From Streptomyces violaceorubidus (lineage in GTDB: Bacteria; Actinomycetota; Actinomycetes; Streptomycetales; Streptomycetaceae), in contig NZ_JODM01000008.1 in assembly GCF_000717995.1 (NCBI RefSeq), positions 1 to 64,000 of the forward strand: a stretch of 64,000 bases of DNA. The letters run 5' to 3'. This document shows, in pieces, positions 53,565 through 62,884 of the stretch (the stretch's first letter is position 1; each line of letters opens with the position of its first letter). Position numbers and translations under genes: made by a program. The notes under the pieces were generated by a model. That model saw only the letters and a list, made by a program, of their open reading frames with translations. It was not told where the DNA came from and did not search any database.

Positions 53565-54602
53565 ATGCACATGCGACGGCTCCCGATCCGCACCTTCGCC
53601 GCCCTCACCGCCCTCGCCGCGCTCGGGCTGCCGGCCCTCGCGGGGTGCGGCACGCAGGCCGCCGGCGCGCCGCGGGACCCGGGCACCACCGCGGGTGGCC
53701 GGACCGTCCGCGCGCACCAGGTCATGCGCCTGACGGAGGTGCACGAACAGACCGGGACGACCCTGCTGGAGGGACCGGTCTTCACCGAGGACGGCGAACT
53801 GCTCGTCGTCGACGTCACCGCACCGGCCGGCGAGCCGAAGGTCCTGCGGGTGAATGTCCGGAAGAAGACGTCGCAGCCCGTGCACACGGACGCTCGCGGC
53901 ACCTACACCTCGGCCCAGTTCAGCCCGTACGACGGTCGGATCTACCTGACCGACTTCTCCCACGGAGACATCGTCAGCCTGGCACCGGACGGCGGCGATC
54001 CGCGAACCTTCTTCTCCGGCGAGGTCGACGGAGCGCGGATGAACCCCGACGACCTCGCCTTCGACCGGGAGGGAAACCTGTACCTCAGCGACTCACGGGG
54101 CATGTCCGAGGGCGAGGCGAAGGGCCGGGTGGTGCGGATCGACCGTACGGGGAAGGAGGCCACCGTCCTGGCGCACGGCCTGACATCGCCGAACGGCATC
54201 TCCTTCGACGCGGACTACCGGGGGCTGTGGTTCAGCGAACTGACGCAGAACCGCGTCTCCTACCTCCTCCTGGACGGCAAGGGCCGGGTGGCCTCGCGGC
54301 ACACCGCCATCCGGGTCGACGGCGGGATCGCTCAGACCGACTCCATCGCGGTGGACGCGGACGGCAACCTGTACCAGGGCCTGCACGGCCGCCCCGCGAT
54401 GGCGGTCTACGACAAGTACGGTCGGCGTCTGGCCACCGTCGAGGTGCCGGACCGCGCGGCCCGCGGGCTCGAATCGGCGACCAACGTGGCCATCACGCCC
54501 GGCGGGACCAAGGCCTACATGACCGTGAGCGGCCCGAGCGGGGGCTACCTCTACGGCTTCGACGCCCTGGGCGAGGGCATCCGCCAGTCCAACGGCGGCT
54601 GA
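53565..54602 (+). CDS. SMP-30/gluconolactonase-like lipoprotein
   Basis: A 345-residue lipoprotein: signal RRLPIRTFAALTALAALGLPALAGC ends with lipobox LAGC (shown in two parts: RRLPIRTFAALTALAALG, LPALAGC). The mature part is a six-bladed SMP-30/Drp35-type propeller with EGPVFTEDGELLVVDV, NPDDLAFDREGNLYLSDSRG, SPNGISFDADYRGLWFSE and TDSIAVDADGNLYQG; metal-site Glu, Asn and Asp fit the family. ATG at 53565 with AGGAAG upstream. Members hydrolyse lactones or esters, so it may open the product of the divergent BVMO outside the membrane. Confidence 0.8.
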   Translation: MHMRRLPIRTFAALTALAALGLPALAGCGTQAAGAPRDPGTTAGGRTVRAHQVMRLTEVHEQTGTTLLEGPVFTEDGELLVVDVTAPAGEPKVLRVNVRKKTSQPVHTDARGTYTSAQFSPYDGRIYLTDFSHGDIVSLAPDGGDPRTFFSGEVDGARMNPDDLAFDREGNLYLSDSRGMSEGEAKGRVVRIDRTGKEATVLAHGLTSPNGISFDADYRGLWFSELTQNRVSYLLLDGKGRVASRHTAIRVDGGIAQTDSIAVDADGNLYQGLHGRPAMAVYDKYGRRLATVEVPDRAARGLESATNVAITPGGTKAYMTVSGPSGGYLYGFDALGEGIRQSNGG

Positions 54603-54616
54603 CGCCTCCCCTTCGC

Positions 54617-55210
54617 TCACCCCGGAAAGGGGCGTACCGGCCCCACCTCGACGCCGAGAAGCCGCCATGCCTCCCGAGCCCGGCGTTCCCGCTGCTCGCG
54701 GGTGGGGCCGTTGACGGCGCCGGAGACCATGGCGACGGCGATCATGAGGTCGTCCTCCGCGGCGGCCAGCCGGTGGCCGTCCGCAAGATGTGCCCGCAGG
54801 GCGCGCTCGACCCGCTCGGACAGGTCGTGCGCGTAGGAGGGGACACCGCAGGCGCTGCCGGCCCGGTCGGCGTGCAGCATGCTGATGAACGCCGCCGACT
54901 GAGTCAGGTGCCAGGTCAGGACGCCGAGCACGCGGGGCAGGTCCGTGTCCTCGGCCCCGGCCGCCCGCTCGATCTGCCGGACGTTCTCCTCCAGCACCGC
55001 GGTCGCCACGGCCGCCCGGTCGGGAAAGTGCCGGTACAGAACCCCCTGGCCGACCCCGGCGCGGCGCGCGATGGCGGAGAGCGGGGCGTCCAGGCCGTAC
55101 TCCGAGTAGATCTCCCGTGCGGCGGCGACCAGAGCGGCCCGGTTGCGGGCTGCGGCCCTGCGCCCCTCGTTCGCGGGCCGCCGCTCCTCGGGAACTCGGT
55201 GCTGCGTCAC
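54617..55210 (-). CDS. TetR-family transcriptional regulator
   Basis: A 197-residue TetR protein. HTH: REIYSEYGLDAPLSAIARRA and GVGQGVLYRHFPDRAAV (about residues 33-70). The effector domain is helical with a GAVNGPTREQRERRA end. It is convergent with the lactonase gene (14 bp apart) and is the natural candidate to bind the palindrome between the lactonase and BVMO genes. Confidence 0.85.
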   Translation of the reverse strand: MTQHRVPEERRPANEGRRAAARNRAALVAAAREIYSEYGLDAPLSAIARRAGVGQGVLYRHFPDRAAVATAVLEENVRQIERAAGAEDTDLPRVLGVLTWHLTQSAAFISMLHADRAGSACGVPSYAHDLSERVERALRAHLADGHRLAAAEDDLMIAVAMVSGAVNGPTREQRERRAREAWRLLGVEVGPVRPFPG

Positions 55211-55321
55211 CCCGAGAGAGTACCCGCGCCGATGAGTTCGCGGTGCTTGCGCGGTCTACCCCCCGACGGAGCTCGACGGAGCTCGACGAAGCCCGACCAA
55301 GCTCTATGAAGGGAGCGCACC

Positions 55322-55927
55322 ATGCGCGAGATCATCCTTTGCACGTTCCTGACGCTGGACGGCGTGATGCAGGCGCCGGGCGGCCCGGACGAGGACGCCG
55401 AGAGCGGCTTCCGGCACGGCGGCTGGCAGAAGCCGGTGGTCGACGACGAGGTCGGCGCGGCCATCGCCGGCTGGTACGAGAACGCGGACGCGATGCTGCT
55501 GGGCCGCAAGACGTACGAGATCTTCGCGTCCTACTGGCCGACCGCGGATCCCGACAACCCGTTCACCGGGCGGATGAACAGTATGGACAAGTACGTGGCG
55601 TCCCGGACCCTGACGTCCGTCGACTGGCAGAACTCCAGCCTGCTGGAGGGCGATGTCGTCGACGCCGTACGCAAGCTGAAGGAGACCGACGGCGGCGACA
55701 TCAACGTCGTCGGCAGCGGCGATCTGGCCCAGACCCTCATGCGGCACGAGCTCGTCGACGAGTACCGGCTGACCATCCACCCGGTGATCATCGGGACCGG
55801 CAAGCGGCTGTTCGCCGACGGCGCGGTTCCCACCGCACTGGAGCCGGTCAGCGTCTCGACGACACGGGGCGGCACCGTCGTCGGTGTGTACCGGCCGAGC
55901 GGCAAGCCGAGCTACGACAGTTACTAG
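55322..55927 (+). CDS. Dihydrofolate-reductase-family (RibD C-terminal type) protein
   Basis: A 201-residue protein of the DHFR/RibD reductase superfamily: FLTLDGVMQAPGGPDED at the start, LLGRKTYEIFASYWP, NVVGSGDLAQTLMRHELVDE and HPVIIGTGKRLFADG. These common actinobacterial proteins bind NADPH; their substrates are mostly unknown. ATG at 55322. Stand-alone gene, divergent from the TetR gene. Confidence 0.85.
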   Translation: MREIILCTFLTLDGVMQAPGGPDEDAESGFRHGGWQKPVVDDEVGAAIAGWYENADAMLLGRKTYEIFASYWPTADPDNPFTGRMNSMDKYVASRTLTSVDWQNSSLLEGDVVDAVRKLKETDGGDINVVGSGDLAQTLMRHELVDEYRLTIHPVIIGTGKRLFADGAVPTALEPVSVSTTRGGTVVGVYRPSGKPSYDSY

Positions 55928-55936
55928 GTCCGACGT

Positions 55937-56710
55937 CTAGATCCGGGACTTGCGCAGTGAGTGCCACACCGCCCCGGACAGCGCCAGCGTGGACCGCGGT
56001 ACCGAGAGGTGTTCGTGCTCTCGGTACAGCCGCCAGTTGTGCTCCACCAGCGAAAGCTTGTTCGAGGACAGCGACCCGGCCCGGCCGGCCCGGTAGACCG
56101 CCAGCGGTTCCCGCAGCCCCCGGGCCGCGTGGCCGTCCCTCATGATCGACAGCCACAGCGCGTAGTCCTGCCGCTTCGGCATGTCCGGCATCAGCCTCGT
56201 GCCCAGCGCCGCCCGGTCGTACATGGCGGTCAGGGCCCCGATGTGGTCCTGCACCAGCATGTCCTTGTACGTCACGCGGTCCCTGGCCGCGACCACGCGG
56301 CCGTTCGGCGTGAAGTCACGGGCCTCACCCGTGTAGTCGCCGTCGACCTTGTAGTACGAGGTGAACGTCAGCGGAGCGTCGCCCTCGGCGGCGAACGCGA
56401 GCTGTCGCTCCAGCTTCTCGGGCAGCCACATGTCGTCGCTGTCCAGGAAACCCACGTACTCCCCCCGTGCCCGCTCCATGGCGAGGTTGCGGGCCCTGGC
56501 CGCGCCGCCCTGCTCGGGCGCCGCCTGCGGGCGCACGCGCTCGTCCTGGCGCGCGAAGTCCCGCAGCAGGTCCATGGAGCCGTCGGTGGACGCGTCGTCG
56601 GTGACCAGCAGCTCCACGTCCGTGTGGGTCTGCGCGAGGACTGAGCGCACGGAGGCGCCGAGAGTGGCTGCCGAGTTGTGTACCGGCATCACCACGGAAA
56701 CCAGGGGCAC
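55937..56710 (-). CDS. Family-2 glycosyltransferase
   Basis: A 257-residue GT-A fold glycosyltransferase: VSVVMPVHNSAATLGASVRS, TDDASTDGS (nucleotide binding), GGAARARNLAMERARGEY and the metal DxD region FLDSDDMW. Later RQDYALWLSIM is typical of EpsE-like enzymes. No membrane segment is seen, so it is cytoplasmic. It probably adds a sugar to a cell-surface or exopolysaccharide precursor. It is convergent with the DHFR-family gene. Confidence 0.85.
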   Translation of the reverse strand: MPLVSVVMPVHNSAATLGASVRSVLAQTHTDVELLVTDDASTDGSMDLLRDFARQDERVRPQAAPEQGGAARARNLAMERARGEYVGFLDSDDMWLPEKLERQLAFAAEGDAPLTFTSYYKVDGDYTGEARDFTPNGRVVAARDRVTYKDMLVQDHIGALTAMYDRAALGTRLMPDMPKRQDYALWLSIMRDGHAARGLREPLAVYRAGRAGSLSSNKLSLVEHNWRLYREHEHLSVPRSTLALSGAVWHSLRKSRI

Positions 56711-56910
56711 CGCCGTGCTCCTTACCCAGGTCGGATCTGTCGTCGGCTACGACGTGGACCTGCACCGTATCAAGTGGCGCCCGGCCACTGATCTTCCGGT
56801 GCCGATTCAGCCTTCCCCGGCGCAGCGCTCACCCGGGCCCCCGGAGTCGCAGTGGCCCGCCGCCGACGCGATCCTTGCTCCAAAGGCATCCACCCGCACG
56901 AGGAGCGACC

Positions 56911-57908
56911 ATGCGCTACCGCAAGCTCGGCAGCTCGGACCTCGAGGTTTCGGAGATCTCCCTGGGCTCCTGGCTCACCTACTCCGGCGGCGTCGAGGCC
57001 GACCGGACCCGCGCCTGCACCGAGGCGGCGTCGAGGCGGGCATCACCTTCTTCGACACCGCCAACGTCTACGGCCAGGGCGCCGCCGAGACCGCCTGGGG
57101 CGAGATCCTCTCGGCGCATCCCCGCGACTCCTACGTCCTGGCCACCAAGGTCTGCTTCCCGATGTCCGACGACCCCGCCGACCAGGGCCTGTCCCCGGCA
57201 CAGATCGCCCGGCAGATCGATGCCTCCCTCACCCGTCTGAAGACCGATCACGTCGATCTCTACCAGGCGCACCGCTTCGACCCGGCGATGCCGGTCGAGG
57301 ACACCGTCGAGGCGTTCCAGAAGGTCGTCGAGCAGGGGAAGGCCCGTTACATCGGCTTCAGCGAGTGGACCCCCGAGCAGATCCAGGCCGCCGTCGACCT
57401 CGCCGGCCCCGACCTGTTCGTCTCCTCCCAGCCGCAGTACTCCATGCTGTGGCAGGCCCCCGAGGCCGAGGTCTTCGGCCTGTGCGCCGCGAACGGCATC
57501 TCCCAGATCGTCTGGTCCCCGCTCGCCCAGGGCGTGCTGACCGGCAAGTACAAGCCCGGACAGCCCGTCCCCGAGGGCAGCCGCTTCGCCTCCGCCGACA
57601 TGGCGGTCTCGAAGGACCTCGTCTACAGCGACGCCACGCTCGAAGCGGTCCAGCGCCTCGTCCCGATCGCCGAGCAGGCCGGGATGAGCATGCCCACCCT
57701 GGCGCTCGCCTGGGTCCTGCGCCGCACCGAGGTCGCCTCCGCCATCACCGGAGCCTCGCGCCCCGAACAGGTCCACGCCAACGCCGCCGCCTCCGGTGTC
57801 GCGCTGTCCGACGACCTGCTGGCCGCCGTGGACCGGGCGCTCGGGGAGGTACCGGTCACCGAGCCCACCCTCGCTCCCGGCGCCCGGACCGGCGTCCGGC
57901 ACCGCTGA
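56911..57908 (+). pseudogene. Aldo/keto reductase with one-base frameshift
   Basis: ATG at 56911 with GAGGAG upstream begins MRYRKLGSSDLEVSEISLGS. At about 57031 one T appears to be missing: the first frame turns to nonsense, while the next frame continues GVEAGITFFDTANVYGQGAA and runs cleanly through LATKVCFPM, DHVDLYQAHRFDP, GFSEWTPEQIQAA and VWSPLAQGVLTGKYKPG to TGA 57906-57908. Asp, Tyr, Lys and His of the AKR tetrad are all present (DTANVYG, ATK, QAH). Restored, it gives a Kv-beta-like AKR of about 332 residues. It may be a sequence error or a recent mutation. Confidence 0.85.
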
Positions 57909-57927
57909 CGCCGGCCCCGCGGGCGTC
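57907..57927. terminator. Hairpin between convergent AKR and carotenoid oxygenase genes
   Basis: GACGCC-(9 nt)-GGCGTC lies between the AKR stop and the carotenoid oxygenase stop; probably a shared terminator. Confidence 0.45.
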
Positions 57928-57931
57928 GGGC

Positions 57932-59446
57932 TCAGGCGTCGGCGATCCAGCTGCCGTGGAAGCCCAGCGGCACCCGGCCGGGCAGCTGAACGCGGGCGAG
58001 CGGGTGACCGCCGAAGTCCTGGGCCGAGAGGATCACCAGGTCGGTCGCACCCCGGTCGGGGTCGTTCACGTACGACAGGATGTAGCCGTCGTCCTCGTCC
58101 CGCGCTCCGTGTCGCGGGACGAACACCGGCTCGCTGACCGCCGCGCCCCCGGGGAACCGGTGCACCTGCTTGCGGCTCCGCAGCATGTCGTGCTTCACCA
58201 GGCAGTTGCTGAGCCGCTCGTCCGGGCACGCCCCGTCGACGGCGTCGTAGGCGCGCCACATCTCGGCCGCGCTCGCGGTGTAGGCATAGCGGTGGCGTCG
58301 CGAGACCAGGGACTCGTTGATGCGGGGGAATTCCTGCGGGCGGTCGTCCAGCCGAGTGCTGCGGACCCGGTCGGCGCGCAGGTCGACCGTCCATCGGTCG
58401 AGCGTGGGGGCTCCGGTCGCCGAGGGTCCGCCCCTGCCGCGCCCGGCCGTGTGGAACGGCGCCGGGAAACCGATGTACTCCAGCACCACCGTGTCGCCGT
58501 GGTCGTAGGCGTTGAGGGTGTGCGAGTAGTACACGGGGTCGATCTCGAACCAGCGCGTCGTGCCACCGGTGCGCGGCAGCAGCCCGATGCGCATGGGGTG
58601 CCGGTCGTTCCACACGTACGGCACGATCGCGCCGGCCTCCGCCGCGGCACCGTCGAAGGTGATCGGAACGTCCACGATCACGACGTACTTCTCGGTGAGC
58701 GCGAAGTCGTGCATCATCGGCGCGTCCGCGACCGGGATCCGCGTGGCCGGCCCTGCCCTGCCGGTCCGATCGATCACGATGTGACGCACGTGGTCCCAGG
58801 TGGGGTAGTACGCGATCGCGTGCAGTTCGTCGGCCGCCTCGTCGTACTTGGTGTGCGCGGCGAGGGGGCCCTTGAGCGTGGAGTGGAAGTCGTACGGGCG
58901 CACGGTGCCGAGTTCGCCGTCCAGCTCGTACGGCAGTGGCCCGCTTTCCTGCATGGCCAGAACGCGGCCCTTGTACGGGATGACGTGTGTGTTGCAGGCG
59001 AAGTCGTCCGGCGGCACCCGGCCCGGGTAGGTCTCCCCCAGCTTCGCCGTCACCTGCGAGGACCGCACCCAACGGTTGCGGTACCACTCCGCGCGCCCGC
59101 CGCGCAGCCGGACCCCGTGCACCATTCCGTCACCGATCATCCAGTGGTGGGCGCGGACGTCCTCGACGCCGAGCGCGTTCGGGCCGTTGCGCAGGTAGCG
59201 GCCGTCCAGGTCGCGCGGGATGCGGCCGACGACGTGGAGGTCGAAGGCGGTCAGCTCCTCGGTGACCGGCGCGAAGGCCCCTTCCAGGAACGGGGTCGCC
59301 CCTGTCCCGCCGCTCCGCGCGGCTTCGGGAGCCGCCTGCGCCGCGGACGTGAAGAAGCCCGGCCCGAGGCCGCTCCCCACCACACTGCCCACCGCCGCGA
59401 CCGCGGCGCCCTTGAGGAGTTTGCGCCGCGTGTGACTGGCCATCAT
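57932..59446 (-). CDS. Tat-exported carotenoid oxygenase
   Basis: A 504-residue carotenoid cleavage dioxygenase-type protein. It starts with a twin-arginine signal (SHTRRKLLKGAAVAAVGSVV). Iron ligands are visible as H198 (AAHTKYD), H246 (MMHDFAL), H309 (SHTLNAYD) and H497 (GFHGSW) of the seven-bladed propeller. Family members oxidatively cleave alkene bonds in carotenoids or stilbenes. An exported form fits an extracellular plant-phenolic or stilbene substrate better than membrane carotenoids, but this is inference. ATG at 59446 with GGGGAA before it. Confidence 0.88.
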   Translation of the reverse strand: MMASHTRRKLLKGAAVAAVGSVVGSGLGPGFFTSAAQAAPEAARSGGTGATPFLEGAFAPVTEELTAFDLHVVGRIPRDLDGRYLRNGPNALGVEDVRAHHWMIGDGMVHGVRLRGGRAEWYRNRWVRSSQVTAKLGETYPGRVPPDDFACNTHVIPYKGRVLAMQESGPLPYELDGELGTVRPYDFHSTLKGPLAAHTKYDEAADELHAIAYYPTWDHVRHIVIDRTGRAGPATRIPVADAPMMHDFALTEKYVVIVDVPITFDGAAAEAGAIVPYVWNDRHPMRIGLLPRTGGTTRWFEIDPVYYSHTLNAYDHGDTVVLEYIGFPAPFHTAGRGRGGPSATGAPTLDRWTVDLRADRVRSTRLDDRPQEFPRINESLVSRRHRYAYTASAAEMWRAYDAVDGACPDERLSNCLVKHDMLRSRKQVHRFPGGAAVSEPVFVPRHGARDEDDGYILSYVNDPDRGATDLVILSAQDFGGHPLARVQLPGRVPLGFHGSWIADA

Positions 59447-59842
59447 GGTTCCCCGTTCCGTGGTCGGTGTCCCGCCGTGGCCGGATGCGTGGTGACGGGA
59501 CCAACCCTCCTCCGCGATCGCCGGTGAGACAGGGGTCCCAGGCCCCGGATCACCAGGGGTGCCGGCACCACCCCCAGGTCGCCGGGCGCGGTGTCGTGGG
59601 TCGCACGGAGGCACGGTTCCGGTCAGGAACGAACGATCGGCCTCTCAACTCGGCGTCAAGTCAAGGTGGTCCGCGCCGGCCTCGTACAACCTTCGCCGAC
59701 GTACGGATGTCTACTCGGTGAACGCAGCACGGTCCGTGCCCTCACCGCACTGCTGCACAGCGGGAGACGCACTCGGCTCTCGCCCACACCCGCCGCGGCA
59801 GGCGGGCAGCCGTGGGCATCCGCAGACCAGGGAGGTCCTCCC
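59447..59842. other. Intergenic region between divergent exported-protein genes
   Basis: About 396 bp with no recognised gene. It should hold the promoters for the carotenoid oxygenase and the FG-GAP protein. Confidence 0.5.
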
Positions 59843-61351
59843 GTGCATCACCTCGGACGAGCGGCCGTCACGGCCGCCGCACTCCTCACCCTCGCGGGCG
59901 GCGCGGTGGTCGCGGCCCCCGCCGCCCCCGCGGCCCCGGCCGTCGTGCCCTTTCCGTCCATCGGGTGGCAGCAGCGCAACTGCGACTACGACGGCAACGG
60001 TTTCGACGACGTGCTGACCGGCGCCCCGGGTGCCACGGTGAACGGCGCCGCGGGCGCCGGCTACGTCACCGTGCAGTACAGCTCGTCCAGCGGCCTGAGC
60101 ACGACGTCGAGGAGCCTGCTCCACCAGGACGTCTCCGGCGTACCCGGCGGCGTCGAGACGGGCGACGGCTTCGGCGGGGCCGTCGCCTCCGGCGACCTGG
60201 ACGACGACGGGTACGACGACGCCGTCGTGGGCATCCCGGGTGAAGACCTCGCCGGCCTGCCCGACACGGGCGGTGCCGTCGTCTTCTGGGGTTCGCCGAC
60301 CGGTCTGCACGGCTCCGACAGCACCTGGCTGGAGAACGGCGACCTCCGCTCGGACGCCCACTTCGGGCGGGCCGTGGAAGCGGCCCGGTACTTCGCCCCC
60401 GACCCGGCGGACCCGGACGCCGACCCGCGTGACTCCCTCGCCGTCCTGGAGGACGACGCCCTGCTGTTCTTCACCCTCACGCCCGGGCAGACGGCACAGC
60501 GCCCGACGCTCTCGGAGCAGCGTGTGCCGGCGAGCGACTTCGCACCGGCGGGCAGCGGCTTCGAGTTCCGCAGCCTCACCCACGGCAACTACAACGAGGA
60601 CTCCTGGGCCGACCTGGCCGTCTCCGGCGTCACCACCGACGAGCAGCCGGGCACCGGCACGGTGCACGTCCTGCACGGCGCGGCGGACGTCGCCCAACTC
60701 GGTGACGGGGGCACGTTCCCGGGTGGTCCGGCCGTCGTCTCCGGCGACTGGGACGGCACCGGGCAGGACGACCTCGTCGTCGGCGACACCGCGGCCGGCG
60801 CGCCGACGGGCGGCGGCATCACCCTCTACCTCGGCCGCGGCGACCTGTCCGGGCTCGAACCCGAACCGGCGCAGTACTGGACCCAGGACTCCCCCGGCGT
60901 GCCCGGGACCGCGGAACCGGGTGACCAGTGGGGCGCCGAACTGTCGGCCGGGGACACCGACGGCGACGGCCATCCCGACCTCGCCGTCGGTGCGCCCGGC
61001 GAGGACATCGGCACCGTGGCGGACGCGGGCGCCGTGTGGGTGCTGCGCGGGGACCGGACGGGTTTCAGCGACGTCGGAGTGAAGAGCTTCGACCAGCAGC
61101 TCGCCGACATCCCGGGAACGGCGGAGAAGTCCGACCGCTGGGGCGGTCAGGTCCGGCTGATCGACGCCGACAAGGACGGCCTCTTCGGCCTGTTGGCGGC
61201 GGCACCGGGCGAGAACACCGGTGACGGCTTCGTCTGGGTCCTGCCCGCGTCGTCGTCGGGCCTGGTCGCCCGCGGCACTTGGACCTACGACGGTGCGCGT
61301 CTGGGAGCACCGACGGCCGACGCGCGATTCGGAGCGGCGATCGACGAGTAG
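59843..61351 (+). CDS. Secreted FG-GAP (integrin-like) repeat protein
   Basis: A 502-residue exported protein. The signal (GRAAVTAAALLTLAGGAVVA, APAAPA) ends near residue 30. FG-GAP units follow: NCDYDGNGFDDVLTGAPG, DGFGGAVASGDLDDDGYDDA, DSWADLAVSGVTTDEQ, DWDGTGQDDLVVGDTAAG and WGAELSAGDTDGDGHPDLAV, each with a DxDxDGxxD calcium loop. Predicted seven-bladed propeller. GTG at 59843 with GGGAGG 7 bp before it. Such Streptomyces proteins are common, with unknown binding partners. Confidence 0.85.
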   Translation: MHHLGRAAVTAAALLTLAGGAVVAAPAAPAAPAVVPFPSIGWQQRNCDYDGNGFDDVLTGAPGATVNGAAGAGYVTVQYSSSSGLSTTSRSLLHQDVSGVPGGVETGDGFGGAVASGDLDDDGYDDAVVGIPGEDLAGLPDTGGAVVFWGSPTGLHGSDSTWLENGDLRSDAHFGRAVEAARYFAPDPADPDADPRDSLAVLEDDALLFFTLTPGQTAQRPTLSEQRVPASDFAPAGSGFEFRSLTHGNYNEDSWADLAVSGVTTDEQPGTGTVHVLHGAADVAQLGDGGTFPGGPAVVSGDWDGTGQDDLVVGDTAAGAPTGGGITLYLGRGDLSGLEPEPAQYWTQDSPGVPGTAEPGDQWGAELSAGDTDGDGHPDLAVGAPGEDIGTVADAGAVWVLRGDRTGFSDVGVKSFDQQLADIPGTAEKSDRWGGQVRLIDADKDGLFGLLAAAPGENTGDGFVWVLPASSSGLVARGTWTYDGARLGAPTADARFGAAIDE

Positions 61352-61557
61352 CGGCGGGGCGGGCCGCCTCTCGTCCCCACTCCGCAGGCGATCGACGCCG
61401 CCACCGCCGAGCGCCTGTGGACCGTCTCCTCCGCTCCGAGCGCGGTTTCCCGGTGGACGCGTCCCTGTTCCATCCCGGCGACGCCCTGACCGAACGACGT
61501 GGGCACGGCGATGGTCGAGGGTTTGCTCGGCGGGCGGGGCCCGGGGGTCCCGGCCCG

Positions 61558-61869
61558 CTACCGCCGGCCGGCGCCGGGCGGGAGCGTCCGCGTCGGCTGC
61601 ACGTCGGCGCGGTACAGCACGAGGTGTTCGTGGTGGAGCACGCCGTCCCGGAGTTCTCCGGTGGCGGTGAAGCCGGTGCCGTCGACGTAGTCGAGGTGGC
61701 TGCCGGTCACCGTGTACCGGCCCGTGTACGCGCTGCGCCGATCCCCCCGGGCCTCGTCGTAGCGCCCGTCCGGCAGCAGCTCCTGACGGATGTGGCCGTC
61801 CGCGGTCACCCACATGCCGACCACGTCGGCGTCGTCGCCGTCTCGGTGGCCCGGCGCGTTCGCTGTCAT
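61558..61869 (-). CDS. Atu4866-domain protein
   Basis: A 103-residue protein from ATG at 61869, preceded by GAGGAGG. It contains VGMWVTADGHIRQELLPDGR, YDEARGDRRSAYTGRYTVTG and HHEHLVLYRA, the pattern of the small Atu4866 beta-barrel family (also found as a domain of some oxidoreductases). No catalytic role known. It is divergent from a MmyB-type regulator, which usually controls its neighbour. Confidence 0.8.
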   Translation of the reverse strand: MTANAPGHRDGDDADVVGMWVTADGHIRQELLPDGRYDEARGDRRSAYTGRYTVTGSHLDYVDGTGFTATGELRDGVLHHEHLVLYRADVQPTRTLPPGAGRR

Positions 61870-62005
61870 GGGTTCGCCCTCCTCGGTGAGCGGTGGTGTG
61901 TGCCCGACCGAGTCTGCGCGGGCCGACCAGGTGGTACCAGGGCGTTCCCCGCCTGGGTGCGGCACACCCAGGATGCGCGCCGGACCACCGCCTAGCCTTG
62001 GGGGC

Positions 62006-62857
62006 ATGGACGACAACCACCTCGGGGAGTTCCTGCGGGCACGCCGCGCCGGACTGCGGCCGCAGGACGTCGGCATGGCGAGTTACGGCGTGCGCAGGGT
62101 CGCCGGGCTGCGCCGCGAGGAGGTCGCCGTCCTGGCGGGGGTCAACGCCGACTACTACACCCGGCTCGAGCAGGGACGTGAGCGCCGTCCCTCACCGCAG
62201 GTACTCGACGCCCTCGGCCGCGCGCTGCTCCTCGACACGGACGCCCGCCTGCACCTGCACCGCCTGGCCGGGGTGGCACCGGTCGCCGGGGGCTCGCCGC
62301 ACGTCACGGAACGGGTCGGTCCCGCGCTGCGTCAGCTGATGGACGGTTACGCCCACACGCCCGCCTTCGTCATGAGCCGCACCCTCGACCTGCTGGCGGC
62401 GAACGCCCTGGCCGACGCGCTCCACGCCCCCTTCACGCCCGCGGACAACCTGGCCCGCATGGTCTTCCTCGACCCGGTGGGCAGGCAGTTCTATCCGGAC
62501 TGGGACCGGGCCGCCCAGGCCGTCGTCGCCAACCTGCGCCAGGCGGCGGGCTTCGATCCCGAACACCCGGGTCTGGCAGACCTCGTCGACACACTCACCG
62601 AGCACAGTGCCGTGTTCCGGCGCCTGTGGGCGGAGCACTCCGTGCGCGGCAAGACCCGGGACGTCAAGCAGATCCTGCACCCGGACGTCGGCGCTCTCTC
62701 ACTGACGTACCAGTCCTTCGACGTGCGCGACGCGCCGGGGCAGCAACTCGTCATCTACCACGCCGAGCCGGGCAGCCCCTCGGCGCACGCCCTGGCCCTC
62801 CTCGGCTCCCTGCACGCCGGTGAGCGGCAGAACGCGCCCGACTCCGGCCGGCCGTGA
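62006..62857 (+). CDS. XRE-family regulator with MmyB-type ligand domain
   Basis: A 283-residue regulator: N-terminal XRE HTH (GEFLRARRAGLRPQDVGM, then GLRREEVAVLAGVNADYYTRLE, residues 7-57) and a PAS-like MmyB ligand domain (DLLAANALADALHAPF, FHYPD-like FYPDWDRAAQAVVANLRQ, VRGKTRDVKQILHPDVG). Members are very common in actinomycetes and repress the divergent gene. ATG at 62006. Ligand unknown; fatty acids have been suggested for relatives. Confidence 0.88.
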   Translation: MDDNHLGEFLRARRAGLRPQDVGMASYGVRRVAGLRREEVAVLAGVNADYYTRLEQGRERRPSPQVLDALGRALLLDTDARLHLHRLAGVAPVAGGSPHVTERVGPALRQLMDGYAHTPAFVMSRTLDLLAANALADALHAPFTPADNLARMVFLDPVGRQFYPDWDRAAQAVVANLRQAAGFDPEHPGLADLVDTLTEHSAVFRRLWAEHSVRGKTRDVKQILHPDVGALSLTYQSFDVRDAPGQQLVIYHAEPGSPSAHALALLGSLHAGERQNAPDSGRP

Positions 62858-62884
62858 GCGCCACCCGGTCGAGGCGCAGCAAGG

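Noticed and set aside
61352..61500. A weak match to the end of an SDR-type oxidoreductase (AIDAATAERLWTVSSA)
   Set aside because: Too short and frames are mixed; could be chance, so it is not listed as a gene fragment.
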